A DNA stretch of 64,000 nucleotides from Bacteroides pyogenes DSM 20611 = JCM 6294 (GCF_000428105.1 NZ_KE386623.1:10670-74669); one strand, 5' to 3'. Counted from the stretch's first letter, positions 45,783 through 55,165 are shown. A program made the numbers and translations. Notes: generated by a model from the letters alone, not told the origin.

Positions 45783-47444
45783 TTAGAAATCGGCGGTTTT
45801 CTCCGCGCAAACTCTTTTCCCGTTGACGGGATGACGGAATTCGATGTATTCGGCGTGCAGATAGAGGCGATCTGCCTTTTTGCCGTAAAGCGTGTCGCCT
45901 GTGATGGGGCAGCCCAAACCCTGAGGATGAGCGGCGTGTACACGCAGCTGATGCGTGCGCCCAGTCAGCGGAAAGAAGCGCACGCGTATCTGTTCCTCCG
46001 AAATCTCCAGTATCCGGTAGTCGGTGACGGCAGGTTTGCCATGCTCCCGGCTGACTATTTGCCGCGGACGGTCTAAGGGATCGAGGCAAATGGGAAGCTC
46101 GATTCTTCCCGATTGCTTCAGCAGCCTTTCGTTTTCACTTCTATCCAGCAGGGCGATATAGCGTTTTTTCACCGTCCGTTGTTCGAACTGTGCCTGCAAC
46201 TGCCGGTGTATCTCTTTGCTCTTGGCTATCAGCAGCAGTCCTGATGTAGCCATGTCGAGCCGGTGGACAAGCAGCGGACCGGTGGCTTCCGGGTATTTCT
46301 CCCGTATGAAACGGTATACGCTGTTCGCTTCTTCGGACTTTCCGGGTACGGAAAGCATGCCGGGAGGCTTGTTGATTACCGCCAACCATTCGTCTTCGAA
46401 TACCGTTTCGGGTTCTTTTGTCCCCATGCTTTGCGCAAGGAGCGGATTTTCGTCTACCTCCAGTCCCCGGAGCATGTGTTGCAGAATAGGTTCGCATTTG
46501 CCTTTGCACGACGGATAGTAATGCCCGTGGCAGCGTATCTCCGTCTTCGGAGATCCGCCCCACCAAAACTCCGCCATAGCCAATGGCTTGAGCTTGTGGA
46601 GGTATGCGTATTGCAGCAGTTTGGGCAACGCGCACTCTCCGGCTCCTGCGGGAGGAACTTTTCCGACCGTTTGCGCGAAGATGGAGCACAGGTCTTTCAC
46701 TTCACCCTTGGCGTTCAGCATCCGGAACCGACCGAACAATTTTTGCTGCAAAGCCGCCGAACGTTCTTTCCGCTCGGCTTTTTGCTCCCTGATGGCTTCC
46801 TCATGAACTTCGATTTCCGCCTTCAGGGCTTCGAGTCTCGCTTGGGCTTTCCGTTCCATTCGTTTAACTTCCGCTTTCCGGAAGCGGCTCTCTTCGATCA
46901 TAGCAGCCTGCTCTTCTTCCGAAGGGGCGGGGGAGGACTGCCGCCGCATGTCCCGTGCCTGCTTGGCTGCTTTCAAGGCTGTTTTCGCCTCTTGCAATGC
47001 TTCGGCGGCCTGTTGCGTTTCAACTTTCAGCTTTTCTTGCAGGTTTACGTAAGCCGCATCCGTTTCCAATTCTTTGATGCGGGAGTTGATGGCCGATATC
47101 TGTTCCTCTTCTATTTTGAAGAAACCTTGCGGCTGCAACAAATCGTATACGGGGGGAACGAAGTAAGGATGATCGTTTCTTCCTGCCAGATTGCCCGAGA
47201 AAGCTGCCAGATAGCCTACCGTTCCCTGCTCGTCTTGCACCGCCAGCACGCCGAACATCTTACCGAGAGACAGCTCCGCTTCCCATTCTTTTCGGGAGCC
47301 GATATAGCGTTTCACCTCTTCCGCCGCCAATACGCACAACGGATGCGGCGTGTAGTGAAAAGGGTAAGTGAATTTCTCCGGCAGCGGGATGTGGCTTGCC
47401 GGGAGGCTGAATAAATGGAATATCGGTTCGTATATCTGCGTCAT
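45783..47444 (-). CDS. RluA-family pseudouridine synthase with long N-terminal region
   Basis: The 553-aa protein modifies uridine in RNA. The catalytic domain is C-terminal (about residue 350 on), with LLVHRLDMATSGLLLIAKSK holding the catalytic Asp, KRYIALLD and RFFPLTGRTHQLRVHAAHP. Usual RluA proteins are 220-330 aa. Here about 350 extra residues precede it: a globular start, a long charged coiled coil (residues about 110-230) and a Cys/His cluster (RCHGHYYPSCKGKC) that may bind zinc. Which RNA it modifies is unknown. A -7 motif seven bases upstream suggests a very short leader. Confidence 0.87.
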   Translation of the reverse strand: MTQIYEPIFHLFSLPASHIPLPEKFTYPFHYTPHPLCVLAAEEVKRYIGSRKEWEAELSLGKMFGVLAVQDEQGTVGYLAAFSGNLAGRNDHPYFVPPVYDLLQPQGFFKIEEEQISAINSRIKELETDAAYVNLQEKLKVETQQAAEALQEAKTALKAAKQARDMRRQSSPAPSEEEQAAMIEESRFRKAEVKRMERKAQARLEALKAEIEVHEEAIREQKAERKERSAALQQKLFGRFRMLNAKGEVKDLCSIFAQTVGKVPPAGAGECALPKLLQYAYLHKLKPLAMAEFWWGGSPKTEIRCHGHYYPSCKGKCEPILQHMLRGLEVDENPLLAQSMGTKEPETVFEDEWLAVINKPPGMLSVPGKSEEANSVYRFIREKYPEATGPLLVHRLDMATSGLLLIAKSKEIHRQLQAQFEQRTVKKRYIALLDRSENERLLKQSGRIELPICLDPLDRPRQIVSREHGKPAVTDYRILEISEEQIRVRFFPLTGRTHQLRVHAAHPQGLGCPITGDTLYGKKADRLYLHAEYIEFRHPVNGKRVCAEKTADF

Positions 47445-47451
47445 TGTCGTG

Positions 47452-47459
47452 CAAAAGTA
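47452..47459 (-). promoter_or_regulatory. -7 promoter element close to a start codon
   Basis: CAAAAGTA is TACTTTTG on the minus strand. Only seven bases separate it from the pseudouridine synthase ATG, implying a leader of zero to a few bases. Confidence 0.55.
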
Positions 47460-47481
47460 AGGAAATATGCGAATTTTGTTC

Positions 47482-47489
47482 TATATTTG
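47482..47489 (+). promoter_or_regulatory. Bacteroides -7 promoter element
   Basis: TATATTTG precedes the MaoC-like gene by 40 bp. It is divergent from the pseudouridine synthase promoter. Confidence 0.6.
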
Positions 47490-47529
47490 TTCTCATATTA
47501 TTCTTTTACCATCATAAAACAGCCAAATA

Positions 47530-47994
47530 ATGAATAAACTTGTTATCAATTCGTATCAGGATTTCGAGAAGCTGATCGGGCAGCAGTTAGGAGTTTCCGA
47601 TTACATAGAACTCTCGCAGGAACGCATCAATCTCTTTGCCGACGCCACGCTCGATCACCAATGGATTCATGTGGATACGGAGCGCGCCCGCGCGGAAAGT
47701 CCGTATCGAAGCACCATCGCCCACGGTTATCTGACGTTGTCGATGCTTCCTTATTTGTGGAATCAGATCATCGAGGTGAACAACCTGAAGATGATGATCA
47801 ACTACGGGATGGATAAGATGAAGTTCGGTCAGGCGGTTCTGGCAGGTCAAAGCATCCGTCTGGTGGCGGCGCTGCATTCGCTCACCAACCTGCGCGGTGT
47901 GGCTAAAGCCGAGATAAAGTTTGCCATTGAGATTAAAGACCAACCGAAAAAAGCGTTGGAAGGCATCGCCGTTTTCCTGTACTACTTCGACTGA
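47530..47994 (+). CDS. MaoC-like hotdog-fold dehydratase
   Basis: The 154-aa protein has the hotdog fold with the hydratase signature: NLFADATLDHQWIHVDTERA (Asp and His of the active site) and STIAHGYLTLSMLPYLW. It resembles MaoC/NodN-type (R)-specific enoyl hydratases acting on acyl-CoA or acyl-ACP. No fatty-acid genes are adjacent. The last codons and the stop are part of a 66-bp duplication. Confidence 0.9.
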   Translation: MNKLVINSYQDFEKLIGQQLGVSDYIELSQERINLFADATLDHQWIHVDTERARAESPYRSTIAHGYLTLSMLPYLWNQIIEVNNLKMMINYGMDKMKFGQAVLAGQSIRLVAALHSLTNLRGVAKAEIKFAIEIKDQPKKALEGIAVFLYYFD

Positions 47995-48060
47995 TCTGTG
48001 TATGGCTGACTACGGACGGCATAGGCTGCCCTTTCTGTTTTCCTGTATCACTTCGACCGT
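47971..48060. repeat. 66-bp duplication spanning the MaoC-like gene stop
   Basis: GTTTTCCTGTA followed by ACTTCGAC occurs at 47971 and at 48037, 66 bp apart. The first copy contains the last codons of the MaoC-like gene; the second reaches into the stop codon region of the convergent hypothetical gene (48048). Confidence 0.85.
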
Positions 48061-48674
48061 TCATCTTTAGTCTTTACTGCAAAATAGAATTCGGGAAATT
48101 GCTCGTAGAAGCATAAGTCTGTCTTGCTGCGGTGAACCCTCTTTTTTATCGGGCGGTTCATCGCTTTCAGTATGTTTGCTCGCACGCTTCGCACAGCCGG
48201 CGGCAGCAATTCCGGCTCCATGATTTCAAGCAGCGTGCGCAGTTCCTGTTGCAGTTCGGGCGTGCCCTGTGTCAGCTTGTGCGCCAGCTTCAAGCATAGC
48301 GACCGGATGGCGGGAGGCTCTTGCTGCGATGTCATCCGCTCCATGCAGAAGTTCAGCAAGTCTATGCGCAGCGGGATGTCGAACGCTTCGCGGGCGAGTA
48401 GCGAAAGCATCAATCGTTTTTTTCCCGCATGCGTGCAATGCGTCACGGAGTCGATAAGTTTGTCCTGCTTACGGCAAAGCTCCTCCAGTTCGCAGTCTGT
48501 CATGTGCGTGCACACCCACAACGCCTGATAAGCCATTTGGTCGTCCGTGTCGAATATCAGCCGGAACAAGTTTTTCCGGAGATTGTCGTCACTCTGCGCA
48601 TAATACGTTATTTCCTGCACATCCTCCATCTGTATTCTTTTGGAGAGCTTGGAGCGTAGATTTATTCTTTTCAT
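48048..48674 (-). CDS. conserved hypothetical helical-repeat protein
   Basis: I do not recognise this 208-aa protein beyond its helical make-up. Paired helices such as LFRLIFDTDDQMAYQALWVC, LIDSVTHCTHAGKKRLMLSL and IRSLCLKLAHKLTQG suggest HEAT-like repeats and a scaffold or binding role. There is no signal peptide. The basic tail (RPIKKRVHRSKTDLCFYEQF) may contact nucleic acid; this is inference. A 22-bp array starts just upstream of the start codon, and a 66-bp duplication touches the stop. Confidence 0.75.
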   Translation of the reverse strand: MKRINLRSKLSKRIQMEDVQEITYYAQSDDNLRKNLFRLIFDTDDQMAYQALWVCTHMTDCELEELCRKQDKLIDSVTHCTHAGKKRLMLSLLAREAFDIPLRIDLLNFCMERMTSQQEPPAIRSLCLKLAHKLTQGTPELQQELRTLLEIMEPELLPPAVRSVRANILKAMNRPIKKRVHRSKTDLCFYEQFPEFYFAVKTKDERSK

Positions 48675-48699
48675 TTTTTTGATTTATTTCATCACGTCG

Positions 48700-48945
48700 T
48701 TTGCCCGATCGAATTTTCATCTGCGGGCGACAGAACTTTCATGGATTCCGGACATCGTTTTCATTTGCGGCAGAAACGGTTGCTGTCTTTTTACAATGGG
48801 ATTCCATTCGTTATAGGCAAGCCTTTGTCTGCGACAAACAGAGCCTTCATTCTTGTCGAACAGAACCTCTGTTTTTGACGAACAGAGCTTTTATTCCTGA
48901 CGAATGAAGGTTCTGTTTGTTGTGCCCGAAGCTTTCATCTGCCAA
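48700..48945. repeat. 22-bp degenerate tandem array
   Basis: TTCAT or a related word recurs at 48716, 48738, 48760, about 48803, 48824, 48846, 48868, 48890, 48911 and 48934, nearly always 21-23 bp apart. The best units read GACGAACAGAGCTTTTATTCCT and similar. They resemble the 22-bp units at 32.2 kb and the end of the 4.3-kb array. The remaining 150 bp up to the hydrogenase gene end show nothing else. Confidence 0.82.
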
Positions 48946-49096
48946 TAGGTCATTTGATTTCATTTCAGATTTCGGGGTGTACCGAAAACAATCCGCACAC
49001 CCCTGACTCTTTGCGGCAAAGATATTTAAAATTCGTTGATGCCGCACAATAATATGAGAAGAATCGGTTTCATTTCCGTTCTCCGTACCCTTTTAG

Positions 49097-49573
49097 CTAT
49101 TCCAGTTCGTCGAGAATCTTTTTCACGTCTACCGGTTGCAAGCGTCCGTACACTTTTTCACCAATCATCACTACCGGCGCCAGTCCGCAGGCTCCCACAC
49201 ATCGCAGGCAGTCGAGCGAATATTTGCCGTCCGGCGTCGTTTCACCCACGTCGATACCCAGCACCCTCCTGAATTCGTCGAGCAGCTTTTCCGATCCGCG
49301 CACGTAACATGCTGTTCCCATACAAACGGATATCGGATGCTTCCCTTTGGGCGCCATGGTGAAAAAGGTGTAGAAAGTGACCACCCCGTATACTTTGGAA
49401 ACCGGTATGCCCAGTTTGGAAGCGATGATTCGTTGCATCTCTTCGGGCAAATATCCTTGCAGATGCTGAGCTTCATGGAGTATGTTGATCAGTTCTCCGG
49501 GGTCGTTCCGGTGCTTGTCGCAGATTGCTCTGACCTGCTCTGCTATTTCACAAGCGAGTTTTATATCTGACAT
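49097..49573 (-). CDS. hydC: NuoE-like [2Fe-2S] subunit of the hydrogenase (HydC)
   Basis: The 158-aa protein is a thioredoxin-fold [2Fe-2S] subunit like NuoE or HydC. It shows HEAQHLQGYLPEEMQRIIAS, VYGVVTFYTFFTMAPKG and cluster Cys residues in ISVCMGTACYVRG and CLRCVGACGLAP. It passes electrons in an NAD-linked [FeFe] hydrogenase complex. It is the last gene of the operon, 16 bp after hydA. ATG 49573 is preferred over an upstream start that would extend into hydA. Confidence 0.9.
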   Translation of the reverse strand: MSDIKLACEIAEQVRAICDKHRNDPGELINILHEAQHLQGYLPEEMQRIIASKLGIPVSKVYGVVTFYTFFTMAPKGKHPISVCMGTACYVRGSEKLLDEFRRVLGIDVGETTPDGKYSLDCLRCVGACGLAPVVMIGEKVYGRLQPVDVKKILDELE

Positions 49574-49589
49574 AATTTTTCCTTTTACG

Positions 49590-51356
49590 TTAGTTCTTGG
49601 ATTTGTTGAAGTAGTGCGTATGCAGCAGCTTTTCCGATATCTCACTCAGTGGCTTGTCAAGGTATTCTTCATACAATTGCTTGATATACGGATTGTTGTG
49701 CGATTTGCGCAACTGTTTCTTTGAGTCTTCGCGATAAAGCGCGTTGGCGCGGGCGTACAGCACATCGGATTTGCCGTGGTGTAACGGTTGTCCGCCTCCT
49801 CCGATACAACCTCCCGGACATGCCATGATCTCAATGACGTGGTATTCGTTATGTCCGTTCCGGATATCTTCGAGCAGTTGGCGGGCGTTTCCCAATCCGT
49901 GCGCAATGCCTACTTTAAGGTCGAATCCGTTTAAATTGATTGTGGCTCTTCGTACACCGCTCAGTCCGCGTACTTGTTCGAAGTTCACATCCTCCAAGAT
50001 TTTCCCGGTATAGATTTCGTACACAGAGCGCAAAGCTGCTTCCATCACGCCGCCTGTAGTACCGAAGATCACTCCCGCTCCGGTAGATTCTCCCAGCGGA
50101 TTGTCGAACTCGCTGTCCGGAAGCAGTGTGAAACCTATGTTGGCCCGTTTGATGAGCCTCGCCAACTCGCGGGTAGAGATGGAATAATCGACATCGGGAT
50201 TGCCGTCTGTTTTGAATTCATGACGGTCGCATTCGTATTTCTTGGCCAGGCACGGCATAATGGAGACTACGGTCAGTTTCTCTCTGGGTATTCCCATTTT
50301 CTCCGCCCAATAACTTTTGGCGATGGAGCCGAACATTTGCTGGGGCGAGCGCGCGGTGGAAGGAATGTCGAGCATATCCGGAAAATGGTGCTCGAAGAAA
50401 TTGACCCATGCCGGGCAACAGGAAGTCAGGATGGGAAGACGTACCGATTTGTCCCCGTCGAGATAGCGGGTAAGACGGTTTAGTATCTCCGAACCTTCTT
50501 CCATAATGGTGAGGTCGGCGGCAAAGTCTGTATCGAACACGTAATCGAATCCCAGTTCCCGCAGGGCGTAGACCATTTTCCCGGTGACCAGCGTACCGGG
50601 TTTCAGTCCGAACTCTTCGCCTAAGGCTGCCCGCACGGCAGGAGCCGTCTGTACAATCACTGTTTTGTCCGGATTGGCCAGATCTTCGAGCAAACGGTTG
50701 GTATGATCGCGTTCGGTCAGCGCTCCGACCGGGCACACGGCGACGCACTGTCCGCAATAGGTACATTCGCTTTCGGTCATCATTTTATCGAAAGCAGGAG
50801 CGATGGTTGTATTGAAACCGCGGCGGATGGCTCCGAGCGCGCCGACGGTCTGCACCTCGTTGCATACGCTTTCGCACCGGCGGCAGAATATACACTTGTC
50901 CATGTTGCGCACAATGGATGAGGTGACTTCTCGTTTGCGCGGAGAAAGTTCGCCTCCGTTGAAAGGCATCTCGCGGATGTTGAAGCGCAATGCCAATGTC
51001 TGGAGTTCGCAGTCGCCGCATTTGGGACAGGTGAGACAGTCGTTCGGATGATCCGATAGAATTAGTTCGGCAACAATCTTCCGGGCATTCATCACCCGCA
51101 ACGTACTGGTTTTTACAACCATTCCCTCTGTGCACGGAGTGGAGCACGAGGGTGCCAGATTTCTTCGTCCGGCTACTTCCACTACACAGATGCGGCACGA
51201 AGCCGGATTGTTCTTAATGCAAGTTCCTTTCAGGTCGATGTGGCAAAGAGTCGGTATGTCGATGCCTATTTTACAGGCTGCTTCGAGAATCGTGCTTCCT
51301 TCGGGGACGGTAATGAAGTGCCCGTCGATTTGAAGTGTAATCTGTTTTTCTTCCAT
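49590..51356 (-). CDS. hydA: [FeFe] hydrogenase catalytic subunit (HydA)
   Basis: HydA interconverts protons and hydrogen. The 588-aa protein has, in order, an N-terminal [2Fe-2S] ferredoxin domain (about 30-75), a His-Cys3 cluster (DHPNDCLTCPKCGDCE), two [4Fe-4S] motifs (CIFCRRCESVC, CTYCGQCVAVC) and the H-cluster domain. The latter carries LTSCCPAWVNFF, SIMPCLAKKYE and IMACPGGCIGGGGQP, all intact. This is group A, as in NADH-linked or bifurcating enzymes. No maturation genes (hydE, hydF, hydG) are in the window. It starts 12 bp after hydB. Confidence 0.96.
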   Translation of the reverse strand: MEEKQITLQIDGHFITVPEGSTILEAACKIGIDIPTLCHIDLKGTCIKNNPASCRICVVEVAGRRNLAPSCSTPCTEGMVVKTSTLRVMNARKIVAELILSDHPNDCLTCPKCGDCELQTLALRFNIREMPFNGGELSPRKREVTSSIVRNMDKCIFCRRCESVCNEVQTVGALGAIRRGFNTTIAPAFDKMMTESECTYCGQCVAVCPVGALTERDHTNRLLEDLANPDKTVIVQTAPAVRAALGEEFGLKPGTLVTGKMVYALRELGFDYVFDTDFAADLTIMEEGSEILNRLTRYLDGDKSVRLPILTSCCPAWVNFFEHHFPDMLDIPSTARSPQQMFGSIAKSYWAEKMGIPREKLTVVSIMPCLAKKYECDRHEFKTDGNPDVDYSISTRELARLIKRANIGFTLLPDSEFDNPLGESTGAGVIFGTTGGVMEAALRSVYEIYTGKILEDVNFEQVRGLSGVRRATINLNGFDLKVGIAHGLGNARQLLEDIRNGHNEYHVIEIMACPGGCIGGGGQPLHHGKSDVLYARANALYREDSKKQLRKSHNNPYIKQLYEEYLDKPLSEISEKLLHTHYFNKSKN

Positions 51357-51368
51357 AATATATAGGTT

Positions 51369-53276
51369 TTAGCAAACGAGAATAGCTTTGAATTTGCAAC
51401 GCGCCATACACATGCCGCACTTGATGCACATATCGGGATTTATCACGTGAGGTTTTCGTACCGTGCCGCTGATGGCATCCGCCGGACAATGCTTCGCGCA
51501 GAGATGGCAACCGATGCACAGTTCGGGGTTGATGGTGTATGTGAGTAAGGCTTTGCAACGTTTGGAGCGGCAGGTCTTGTCTCTGACGTGTTCCATATAT
51601 TCGTCGTGGAAATTGTCTATGGTAGATAATACCGGATTCGGGGAGGTTTGCCCTAATCCGCAGAGAGCTGTGTCTTTGATTACGCGTCCCAATGTAGAGA
51701 GCATTTCCAGATCTTTTTCATTCCCTTTCCCTTCTGTTATTTTATTTAATATTTCCAGCAGACGTTTGTTCCCGATGCGGCACGGAGTACATTTGCCGCA
51801 CGACTCTTCTACCGTGAAGTCGAGATAAAAGCGGGCTACAGACACCATGCAGTCGTCTTCGTCCATTACAATCATACCGCCCGATCCCATCATAGAACCC
51901 GCTGCCAGAAGATTGTCGAAGTCGATGGGAGTGTCCAGATGTTTTTCCGTGAGGCATCCGCCCGACGGACCTCCTGTCTGCACCGCCTTAAACTTTTTGC
52001 CGTCTTTGATACCTCCGCCAATCTCATAGATTACTTCCCGCAGAGTAGTTCCCATAGGAACCTCGATAAGTCCCACATTGTTTATCTTTCCGGCGAGGGC
52101 AAAAACTTTGGTTCCTTTCGACCGTTCGGTGCCGATAGAGGCAAACCATTCGTACCCTTTAGTCAGTATGACGGGAATATTGGCCAATGTCTCCACATTG
52201 TTCACATTGGTAGGTTTGCCCTGATATCCGCATTCTGCGGGATAGGGAGGTTTCAGTGTCGGTTCGCCGCGTTTGCCCTCCATCGAATGGATTAAAGCCG
52301 TCTCCTCACCGCATACGAAAGCCCCTGCTCCGTAGCGGATTTCAATATCGAAAGAGAAGTCGGTTCCCAATATGTTGGCTCCCAGCAATCCGTATTTCTG
52401 CGCCTGTTCTATCGCTTTCTTCAAACGTTGTATGGCGAGCGGATATTCTGCGCGTATGTACACCAATCCTTTGGACGAACCTATGGAATAACCGCAAATG
52501 GCCATCGCTTCTACGATGGAATGCGGGTCGCCTTCCATGATGGAACGGTCCATGAATGCGCCCGGGTCTCCTTCGTCGGCATTGCAAACCACATATTTGA
52601 TGTCCGATTCCTGCTTATGCGCGAACTCCCATTTAAGGCCGGTAGGGAAACCTCCTCCGCCTCGTCCCCGCAGTCCCGACCGCTTGATGAGATCGATAAC
52701 GTCCATCGGTTGCTTTTGGAGAAGGCAGTCGGCAAGAGCGAAGTATCCGTCGCGGGCAATGTATTCTTCAATATTTTCGGGATCGATAAAACCGCAATTA
52801 CGTAAAGCGACTCTCATCTGTTTCCTATAGAAATCCATGTGTTTGGAGTCGCTGACTGCCTTTTGAGTCTTCGGGTCTTCGTAGAGCAACCGCTCCACTT
52901 TATGCCCTCCGATGATGTGCTCGTTGATTATTTCCTCCGCATCTTCGGGGGTGACTTCTGTGTAAAACGTGTTGTCCGGAATGATTTTCACGATAGGCCC
53001 TTTCTCGCAGAAACCGAAGCAACCTACGGTAATCACTTCCACTTTATCGGCTATGCCGTTCTTTTCAATCGCTTTTTTCAGGTTTTCCCTGATAGTATGG
53101 CTGGAAGAAGCCTTGCATCCGGTGCCTTCGCAAGTCAGTATTTGGAGATGTTCTGTGCCTGCTGCCAATCCACAGCTCTCTTCTACTAACTTTTTGTTAC
53201 TTTCTTCACGCAATAGTAAGGCGTGCGCCGCTCTCTTCCTGATTGTTTGCAAATCATAGATAGATAGAAGTTTCAT
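51369..53276 (-). CDS. hydB: NuoF-like flavin subunit of the hydrogenase (HydB)
   Basis: HydB binds FMN and NAD(H) and links the hydrogenase to the NAD pool. The 635-aa protein has an N-terminal thioredoxin-like [2Fe-2S] domain (CEGTGCKASS, CFGFCEKGP) and the FMN site RGRGGGGFPTGLKWEF. CNADEGDPGAFMDRS and GAGAFVCGEETALIHSMEG follow, then an SLBB domain and the NuoF cluster ESCGKCTPCRIGNKR. The C-terminal ferredoxin domain has CIGCHLCAKHCP and CIKCGMCMARCKF. With hydA and hydC it forms a HydABC complex that may bifurcate electrons between NADH and ferredoxin. It is the first gene of the operon. Confidence 0.94.
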   Translation of the reverse strand: MKLLSIYDLQTIRKRAAHALLLREESNKKLVEESCGLAAGTEHLQILTCEGTGCKASSSHTIRENLKKAIEKNGIADKVEVITVGCFGFCEKGPIVKIIPDNTFYTEVTPEDAEEIINEHIIGGHKVERLLYEDPKTQKAVSDSKHMDFYRKQMRVALRNCGFIDPENIEEYIARDGYFALADCLLQKQPMDVIDLIKRSGLRGRGGGGFPTGLKWEFAHKQESDIKYVVCNADEGDPGAFMDRSIMEGDPHSIVEAMAICGYSIGSSKGLVYIRAEYPLAIQRLKKAIEQAQKYGLLGANILGTDFSFDIEIRYGAGAFVCGEETALIHSMEGKRGEPTLKPPYPAECGYQGKPTNVNNVETLANIPVILTKGYEWFASIGTERSKGTKVFALAGKINNVGLIEVPMGTTLREVIYEIGGGIKDGKKFKAVQTGGPSGGCLTEKHLDTPIDFDNLLAAGSMMGSGGMIVMDEDDCMVSVARFYLDFTVEESCGKCTPCRIGNKRLLEILNKITEGKGNEKDLEMLSTLGRVIKDTALCGLGQTSPNPVLSTIDNFHDEYMEHVRDKTCRSKRCKALLTYTINPELCIGCHLCAKHCPADAISGTVRKPHVINPDMCIKCGMCMARCKFKAILVC

Positions 53277-53299
53277 AAGTATTAGATTTTGAGACGTTG

Positions 53300-53307
53300 C
53301 AAATATA
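53300..53307 (-). promoter_or_regulatory. hydrogenase operon promoter, -7 element
   Basis: CAAATATA is TATATTTG on the minus strand, 24 bp before hydB. CAAT at 53326-53329 (ATTG) is a near match to the -33 element at 18 bp spacing. Confidence 0.6.
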
Positions 53308-53329
53308 GCTCTTTGTTTGATATTACAAT

Positions 53330-53800
53330 CTTGTTTGATGGAAATATTAATCGCCTTATTTTTAATATATTAGAAAAAAGACAACATGCATATAAACTCT
53401 TTTGTATACATTATTCTTTCGGGTAGCAAAAAGATTTCAAATGCCCCGTAATGTCCTGTCAAAAACCTTTTTAATTGTTGAAAGGAAATGGAAAGAAGAT
53501 CTTTGAGGTGATATTTTTTCTGTTTTTTTCTACTCCCGGTGTAAATTAAAAATGCTTACTATATGTTTTAGTTCTTTTTGTAAGAACAAGAAGCAAGGGA
53601 GACCGCGTTTGTTTTTCTTCCGCTTTTGTCTCCTTTATCTTTTATTTATCGTTCTCCCGCATAAACGGCTGTATTAATGTGTTAATAATTGGCTAAAGAA
53701 AATGAAATACGAAGAAAAAGACGAAGAATAATTGTTTATGTATTAGTAGGTTACTATCTTTCCCATTCAAGATAGGCCTCTGTGATGTTAGTAGATGATG
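53330..53800. other. gene-free AT-rich region
   Basis: The 554-bp gap between hydB and the next gene is AT-rich and holds no open frame with coding character. I see no tandem array here, unlike most long gaps in this window. A near-consensus TATCTTTC at about 53755 could be a -7 element for the downstream gene. Confidence 0.6.
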
Positions 53801-53830
53801 CGTGTTACCATTATTTAAAAAACTTGTAAG

Positions 53831-55090
53831 ATGAAGAATACTGTTAGACTTTTAGTTGTGTCATTACTGGCCTTTCTATGGGCAAGCTCGGTCAATTTAT
53901 GGGCGCAAGGTGAAATGGAAGGGCATCTTATTGTTACGGGAGTGGTGAAAGACAAGCAAAACAAAAAACCGTTGGAGAATGTAAATGTATCTCTTTTCGG
54001 AAGCCACATTGGAACTGTGACCAATGCCGACGGATTGTTCACTTTAAAGATAAGGAAGGAAGAGACTGCACCGGTTTTGGAGCTTTCTCATATCGGTTAT
54101 CAGAATGTTCGTGTTTCTCCCGAAGGAAACCGGAAATCGGAAATCGTGGTATGGATGGTTCCGCAGGCGAGCCTGTTGCATGAAATCGTAGTTTTCGGGA
54201 ATAATCCATGGGCGGTGATAGAAGAGGCGATCAAGAAGATACCGGTCAATTATAGTGCAAAAGACGATTTGTTGACCGGTTTCTATCGCGAGACTGTACA
54301 GAAAGGACGACGCTATATCAGTATTTCCGAGGCGGTGATCGATATTCTGAAAACCTCTTATGAAGATAGAACGGCCGACTCGGACAAGGTAAAGATCGAT
54401 AAAGGGCGACGCTTATTGAGCCCGAAGCTGAGCGATACACTCGCCGTTAAGGTAGTGGGAGGCCCTAATCTGTCTCTTTATCTCGATATAGTGAAGAACA
54501 GCGAAGCTTTACTGAATCGGGAGAGTTTGAGATACTACGACTTCTGGATGGAAGAACCTGTAATGATTGCCAACCGCTTGCAGTACGTGATCGGTTTTCG
54601 GCCCGGAGTGGTGTTGCCTTACGCTCTCTTTTACGGCAAACTATATATCGACCGCGAAAAATTTGCTTTTACCCGTGCGGAATTTAATCTCGACATGAGC
54701 CATAAGATAAAGGCCACTCAGGCCATTCTTTATAAAAAGCCGTTGGGGTTGCGGTTCAAACCGCAGGAAGTGAGTTTTTTGATTACTTATAACGAGCGCG
54801 ACGGAAAGACATACCTGAATTACATTCGCAATGAAATGCGGTTTAAATGTGATTGGAAGAAACGGCTGTTCTCTTCGGGATATACTGTTCTTACCGAAAT
54901 GGTTGTTACGGACAGGAAAGAGGCGGAACGGTCTGTAATATCCAACAAAGCGGCTTTTGGCGCCAAGCAAGTATTCTATGATAAAGTCGATGAATATTGG
55001 AATCCTGATTTCTGGGGAGCTTATAATATTCTGGAGCCTACGGAATCTCTGGAGCATGCGGTGGATAAATTGAAAAAGCGATCTCGTTGA
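53831..55090 (+). CDS. exported protein with carboxypeptidase-like regulatory domain
   Basis: The 419-aa product has a signal peptide (VRLLVVSLLAFLWASSVNLW, then AQ). A CarboxypepD_reg-like beta-sandwich follows: VVKDKQNKKPLENVNVSLFG, then TNADGLFTLKIRKEE and LELSHIGYQNVRV. The remaining 300 residues (from about HEIVVFGNNPWAVIEEAIKK) resemble the uncharacterised part of Bacteroidetes envelope proteins of the DUF5686 kind without a TonB barrel. It is probably periplasmic or outer-membrane associated. Function unknown. Confidence 0.8.
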   Translation: MKNTVRLLVVSLLAFLWASSVNLWAQGEMEGHLIVTGVVKDKQNKKPLENVNVSLFGSHIGTVTNADGLFTLKIRKEETAPVLELSHIGYQNVRVSPEGNRKSEIVVWMVPQASLLHEIVVFGNNPWAVIEEAIKKIPVNYSAKDDLLTGFYRETVQKGRRYISISEAVIDILKTSYEDRTADSDKVKIDKGRRLLSPKLSDTLAVKVVGGPNLSLYLDIVKNSEALLNRESLRYYDFWMEEPVMIANRLQYVIGFRPGVVLPYALFYGKLYIDREKFAFTRAEFNLDMSHKIKATQAILYKKPLGLRFKPQEVSFLITYNERDGKTYLNYIRNEMRFKCDWKKRLFSSGYTVLTEMVVTDRKEAERSVISNKAAFGAKQVFYDKVDEYWNPDFWGAYNILEPTESLEHAVDKLKKRSR

Positions 55091-55165
55091 GCAAAAAATA
55101 CGGTAAAAAGATTTTCCGGAAACGAAAAAAAACGTCTCGAAGAGCTGATATTCGTGGAATCATTG

